DNA from: Caldifarciminota bacterium
Lineage (GTDB): Bacteria; Hydrothermota; Hydrothermia; S141-80
NCBI GenBank assembly: GCA_027053375.1
Contig: JALUJC010000236.1
Location: 1-8,874, forward strand
Reading direction: 5' to 3'
DNA: 8,874 nt
Shown here piece after piece: positions 5,292-8,874 of this stretch. The translations under genes and the position numbers were made by a program. The notes beneath the pieces are model-generated. The model saw nothing but the letters and a program-made list of their open reading frames with translations, was not told the origin of the DNA and did no database searches. Position 1 is the first letter of the stretch; every line of letters begins with the position of its first letter.

Positions 5292-8200
5292 ACTGGAAAA
5301 CTTCATCGCCTATCCCGGGCGGGAAACGGTGGATTTTGAGGCCCTGAGACGGGTGCACCCTCTGCTGTTGATCTCGGGGCCCACAGGGTCGGGCAAGTCC
5401 ACCCTGATGGACGCCCTGCGGTTTGTGCTGTTCGGCCGGAAGCGCCGGAACGAGCGGACGCCGGCTTCGGCGTTCCACAAAGGGAACGCGCTTTCGCAGG
5501 TGACGCTGGTGTTTCAGGTGGGAGGAGATGTGTATCGTCTTCGCCGTTCCTGGCGTGGTAAACAGCAGCGTGAAGAGGTGCTGGAACGGCAGGTGAACGG
5601 AACCTGGGAAACCCTGCCACAGCACGTACTTTCGGACCTGCTCCCCATGGATCAGGACCTGTTTCAGCAGGTGGTGGTGCTGCCCCAGGGGAAATATGTC
5701 GCATGGATCCAGATGCAACCGAGCCACCGGTATGAACAGATCGGCCATATCCTGTCCATGGACTGGGTAACCCGTCTGGAACAGAATCTCCAGCAGAAAT
5801 ATGATGCGCTGCAACATCAGCTGGGCGAACTGCGCAGTGCTGCGGTCGGTTTGCTGGGGCTGGATACGCCGCCGGAGAGCCTGGGGGATCTGGAATCTGC
5901 AGGGAAGGAGCGCGAGGAAACCCTGAAGCATACCCGGAAAGCCCAGAAAGAACTGAAAAAGAAACTGGAGAAGGTGCTCCAGAAGAAAAAGGTGCAGGAC
6001 CGCCAGCTCCAGGCCGTTCAGGACGTGGATCGTCTTGTGACTGGCTGGCTGCACCTGATCGAGAGAGCGCAGGAACTGTACAAAGAAAAAAGCCGTGTGG
6101 AAGAAATAAGAAAGGAACTGGCGCGGTTGTCGGAATACCAGACGCATTTTGCCGATCTCTGTCCTGCCTTGGTTCGGGATCGCGATGCACGGGAGCAGTT
6201 GCGCAGAAACCTGAAGAAGGTGGAAAAAGAGCGAAAAGACGTGCAGGAAAAGCTTGCCCTGCTGGAGAAAGAAGAAGAGAAGATGGAGGTGCACCGAAAG
6301 GAACGAGACCAGCTTCGGTTGGATGTGAAGCGGTGGGCAGAAACCACGAAAAAATTGACGGGGCTTGGGCATAAAGTACGCACGCTGCAGAGAAAAGCTC
6401 GGGAGCTTGATGCACGCCGGGCACAGCTTTCACGGGCTGGGGGGTGGTTTACCCTTCGCGAGCAGCTGGTCCAAGCGGCGGAGCAACTGCAGCGGGAGAA
6501 AGAACGGGATGGTCTGCAGAAGCAGATCCGGGCAGCCGTTGCCAAACTCAACAAAAAAGAAGAAGCCCTGCAGGCGCTTGGGACGCGCTATCGGGAAGCC
6601 CTGCTCTCCGAACTGGTGGAGGAATTGCGGGAAGGCGAACCCTGTCCGCTGTGCGGAAGTCCCCATCATCCGCACCCCTTTGTGCCGGGGAAGCATGCGG
6701 AAGCCCTGCAGACCCTGGAGCGAAAGCGCAAAGCCCTCAACCAGCAGGTGGGGAAGCTTCGGGAAGAACTGGGAAAACTGCAGGAAAAACTCACGCAGGT
6801 GAACGAGGCGCTGGAAAAGCACGCTTCTGCGGTACCGGACCTGGAGCACCTGAAGCGGATGGCGGAACAGGTGGGGATCCCCACGGGCGATCCCGAACAC
6901 ATGCTCCAGCAGGTGGAGGAGGCTCTGCGTACCGCTGAAATCCGCACCCAGGACCTGCTGAAAGAAGCGCAGGAATCGTTGCGAAAAGATCTGGCAGACC
7001 TGGAGGCCGATCTCAGGGTACTCCATGAGGACCTTCGGGAAGTGGCTCATCGGCTGGGGGAAGAACTTCCAGAGGATCTTTCCGGTCAGGAAAAAAGGGT
7101 GCACGAGCGGTTGCGGACACGGCTGGCGAAGGTCCGGCAGGAGGCAAACAAACGTTTTCAAACGCTGGAACAGCAAATTCGCAACCACGAAGAGGATCTT
7201 CGCCGTACCCGTGAGTCACTTCGAAGTCTTCAGGGGCAGGAGAAGAGCCTCATCGCACAATACCGGGAACTGGATGAACGTGTACGGAACCAGGAGTTGA
7301 TCCTTCGGCAGCGTCTGACAGAAGCGAAGCACCACCGGAACGAAGAGGATCTGAAACGTTCCAGTGTGGATATGGCAGAACATTTCACAGACTGGAAAAG
7401 GACGGTGGAAACCTGGGACAGGGAACAGGCGCAGCTTCAGGGTCAGTGGAAGGGGATGCAGGCCGAGTGGGGAACACAGCGCAGCACGATTCAGGAACTG
7501 GGCGTGGAACTTCCGGCATGGGTGGACCTCCCCGCTTCCCTTCCGGCGCGCGGACTGAACACCTGGATGCCCCCTCTGCAGGCGCTGCAGCAGCAGGTAC
7601 GGGAACGCCGGGACCAGCTGGCGGATGAAGTGGAAACGATGGACCAGCATATTCAGGAGATGCAGAAAGAAGTGGGGAGGTTGCAGGAACAGGAGGCGCA
7701 ACTGAAAGACCTCCTGAAACAGCTGGAGGGGCTAAAGAAACAATGGAAACAGGCAGGAGAGACGTTCGCCCATGTGGAACTTCTCTATGAGGCGCTGGGG
7801 CTGGGTCGCGGGCAGAAAGCCCGGTTGCGCTACTGGGTGGCCTCTCACCATCTCCGGTCCATTTTGCACCGCGCCGACGCACAGCTGCATCACTTTTCTG
7901 ACGGTCGGTTTCGGTTTGTGGAGGAAGAAAATGTCCAGGAAGGTTCGCTGGATCTTAAGGTACAGGACATCTATACGAACGTGGTGCGGGATGCACGTCA
8001 TCTGAGTGGGGGTGAGCAATTCCTGGTGAGCCTGTCGCTGGCGCTGGGGGTGGCGGACGAAATGGCCCGACAGGGTCATGGGGATCTGCCCCGATTTCTG
8101 TTCATTGACGAGGGCTTCGGGACGCTGGACGAAGAAAGCCTTCGTCGTGTGGCACAGATGCTCAAGACCTATGCCGAACAGCACGATCTGCACCTGATGG

Positions 8201-8298
8201 TGATCTCACACCGTCAGGAACTGCGGGACTTTTTCCCTGTTCAGCTGCGCGTGCACAGGTCACCGGAAGGGAGCCGGCTGGAAACGATCCTGCTCTGA
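5272..8298 (+). CDS. sbcC: Exonuclease subunit SbcC (Rad50-type SMC-like ATPase)
   Basis: A 1008-aa ABC/SMC-like ATPase that partners SbcD and drives its nuclease activity on DNA ends. Domains in order: an N-terminal half-head with Walker A GPTGSGKS (36-43) and Q-loop Q139 in LPQGKY; a long coiled coil rich in Lys, Glu, Gln and Leu (about 190-450); the zinc hook CPLC (C458, C461), which dimerises two molecules through shared zinc; a returning coiled coil (about 470-840); and a C-terminal half-head with signature LSGGEQ (911-916), Walker B FLFIDE (942-947, catalytic E947), D-loop GTLDEES (950-956) and H-loop H980 in ISHRQEL. Every catalytic element is intact, and length is close to the family norm. 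ATG 5272 lies inside the end of sbcD with GGAGG at 5261-5265, 6 nt upstream. A G/C-rich hairpin follows 11 nt after the stop, which suggests the transcription unit ends here. Confidence 0.97.
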   Translation: MRLLKLELENFIAYPGRETVDFEALRRVHPLLLISGPTGSGKSTLMDALRFVLFGRKRRNERTPASAFHKGNALSQVTLVFQVGGDVYRLRRSWRGKQQREEVLERQVNGTWETLPQHVLSDLLPMDQDLFQQVVVLPQGKYVAWIQMQPSHRYEQIGHILSMDWVTRLEQNLQQKYDALQHQLGELRSAAVGLLGLDTPPESLGDLESAGKEREETLKHTRKAQKELKKKLEKVLQKKKVQDRQLQAVQDVDRLVTGWLHLIERAQELYKEKSRVEEIRKELARLSEYQTHFADLCPALVRDRDAREQLRRNLKKVEKERKDVQEKLALLEKEEEKMEVHRKERDQLRLDVKRWAETTKKLTGLGHKVRTLQRKARELDARRAQLSRAGGWFTLREQLVQAAEQLQREKERDGLQKQIRAAVAKLNKKEEALQALGTRYREALLSELVEELREGEPCPLCGSPHHPHPFVPGKHAEALQTLERKRKALNQQVGKLREELGKLQEKLTQVNEALEKHASAVPDLEHLKRMAEQVGIPTGDPEHMLQQVEEALRTAEIRTQDLLKEAQESLRKDLADLEADLRVLHEDLREVAHRLGEELPEDLSGQEKRVHERLRTRLAKVRQEANKRFQTLEQQIRNHEEDLRRTRESLRSLQGQEKSLIAQYRELDERVRNQELILRQRLTEAKHHRNEEDLKRSSVDMAEHFTDWKRTVETWDREQAQLQGQWKGMQAEWGTQRSTIQELGVELPAWVDLPASLPARGLNTWMPPLQALQQQVRERRDQLADEVETMDQHIQEMQKEVGRLQEQEAQLKDLLKQLEGLKKQWKQAGETFAHVELLYEALGLGRGQKARLRYWVASHHLRSILHRADAQLHHFSDGRFRFVEEENVQEGSLDLKVQDIYTNVVRDARHLSGGEQFLVSLSLALGVADEMARQGHGDLPRFLFIDEGFGTLDEESLRRVAQMLKTYAEQHDLHLMVISHRQELRDFFPVQLRVHRSPEGSRLETILL

Positions 8299-8309
8299 GC
8301 AGCATATCT

Positions 8310-8336
8310 GGGAGGCGGCGCCCGGCGCCGCCTCCC
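8310..8336 (+). terminator. Strong G/C-rich hairpin downstream of sbcC
   Basis: GGGAGGCGGCGC at 8310-8321 is the exact reverse complement of GCGCCGCCTCCC at 8325-8336, with a 3-nt loop (CCG). It begins 11 nt after the sbcC stop and about 100 nt before the next gene, a typical terminator position. No T-tract follows, so termination would have to be U-independent or assisted; 3'-end stabilisation is the alternative. Confidence 0.55.
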
Positions 8337-8422
8337 ACATGCCCGGTTCGACCCTTGTCGGTCCGGGGGTGGTTCTGTAGGCTACGTGTTGGGGTGGGGG
8401 CCGGGAAGTCGCGTAAAAAACG

Positions 8423-8428
8423 AGGAGG
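8423..8428 (+). promoter_or_regulatory. Shine-Dalgarno supporting a GTG start at 8434
   Basis: AGGAGG lies 5 nt before GTG 8434. The first in-frame ATG (8452) has no Shine-Dalgarno at suitable spacing, so the GTG start is preferred. Confidence 0.75.
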
Positions 8429-8433
8429 TGCGT

Positions 8434-8874
8434 GTGGCTGCAGGCATTCTGATGGGGAAAGGACAGCGCCCGGTGGTGCTGGATCTGCGGTATGCCAACC
8501 GGCATGGGTTGATTGCAGGGGCGACGGGCACCGGGAAAACGGTGTCCATGCAGGTGATGGCGGAAGGGTTCTCCCGTCTCGGCGTTCCCGTGGTGCTTTC
8601 CGATTTCAAGGGAGACCTCACGGGAATGGCCTTTCCTGGACGGCCGCATCCCGAAGTGGACCGTCGGGTTCAGCATATCGGAATTCAGGAGTTTCGTTTT
8701 GAGGGGCTTCCTGTGGTCCCCTGGGATGTGCTGGGTCAGGAAGGGCACCCCCTGCGTGCCACCCTTTCCGATCTGGGGCCCCTGCTGCTGGCGCGGTTGC
8801 TGGACCTGAACGACACCCAGACCGGGGTGCTGGAGGTGGCCTTTGCCCTTGCAGATGATCGGGGACTTTTGCTT
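8434..8874 (+). CDS. HerA-like (YjgR/DUF853 family) ATPase, N-terminal part
   Basis: The first 147 residues of a P-loop ATPase running off the right edge; full-length YjgR-type proteins are around 500 aa. The sequence fits the DUF853/YjgR group of the HerA-FtsK superfamily: NRHGLIAGATGTGKT contains Walker A (29-36, K35), followed by GVPVVLSDFKGDLTG, then PWDVLGQEGHPLRATLSDLGP and LLARLLDLNDTQTGVL, all characteristic of that family from memory. The Walker B aspartate and later motifs lie beyond the window. Members are predicted ring ATPases that translocate DNA or protein, but the cellular role of YjgR itself is not established. The gene starts 135 nt after sbcC, across a terminator-like hairpin, so it may have its own promoter; none is clear. 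Proximity to sbcCD suggests a DNA-end-processing role, which is inference. Confidence 0.88.
   Translation, partial: MAAGILMGKGQRPVVLDLRYANRHGLIAGATGTGKTVSMQVMAEGFSRLGVPVVLSDFKGDLTGMAFPGRPHPEVDRRVQHIGIQEFRFEGLPVVPWDVLGQEGHPLRATLSDLGPLLLARLLDLNDTQTGVLEVAFALADDRGLLL

Noticed and set aside
3816..5306. A 496-codon open frame on the - strand across sbcD
   Set aside because: It is antisense to sbcD, whose phosphoesterase motifs are intact. The translation is rich in His, Pro and Arg with no domain, as expected for an antisense shadow in GC-rich DNA.
5119..6372. A 417-codon open frame on the - strand across sbcC
   Set aside because: It is antisense to the SbcC head and coiled coil and has a Phe/Leu/His-rich composition, typical of the complement of a Glu/Lys/Gln-rich coiled coil.
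8355..8383. Possible promoter for the HerA-like gene: TTGTCG, 17 nt, TAGGCT
   Set aside because: Spacing is ideal, but the -10 matches only about half the consensus and the surroundings are G-rich; a match this weak is expected by chance.

Overview
All supported genes lie on the + strand and are tightly packed. The window reads as bacterial chromosome, moderately GC-rich by eye. Every gene whose start is visible has a near-consensus purine-rich Shine-Dalgarno (AGGAGG or GGAGG type) at normal spacing. One intergenic region holds a perfect sigma70-type promoter (TTGACA, 17 nt, TATAAT). SbcD, SbcC and a DUF853/YjgR HerA-like ATPase are bacterial-type proteins. I see no phage structural genes, integrase, transposase, tRNA, rRNA or CRISPR array, and I cannot name the genus or phylum.

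Layout. Positions 1-194 are the 3' end of an AAA-type ATPase gene, followed 6 nt later by a complete paralogue (201-1481). A 446-nt intergenic region follows. It has an 11-bp G/C-rich hairpin (1545-1570), the consensus promoter (1603-1631) and a leader of about 290 nt with several inverted repeats. That promoter probably drives an unrecognised, tryptophan-rich 170-aa protein (1928-2440), a third and more divergent AAA-type ATPase (2464-3786), a 58-aa two-helix membrane protein (3896-4072), sbcD (4095-5291) and sbcC (5272-8298). A 72-bp palindromic REP-like element sits in the gap at 3797-3868 and may reduce or end transcription there. A 12-bp stem hairpin (8310-8336) closes the sbcCD unit. The window ends inside a GTG-initiated YjgR/HerA-like ATPase gene (8434 to the edge).

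How the parts may work together. SbcC and SbcD form the bacterial Rad50-Mre11-type nuclease that processes DNA ends and hairpins; the zinc hook, ABC signature, Walker motifs and metallophosphoesterase motifs are all visible. The HerA-like neighbour recalls the archaeal Mre11-Rad50-HerA-NurA neighbourhood, but no NurA-like gene is seen here and YjgR is a distinct family. The AAA-type proteins share a C-terminal ATPase core and a short Gly-Phe tail but have different N-terminal regions, which suggests one expanded family with divergent partners. A functional link between this family, the Trp-rich protein, the membrane peptide and SbcCD is inference from gene order only. It is the best candidate here for an undescribed system.
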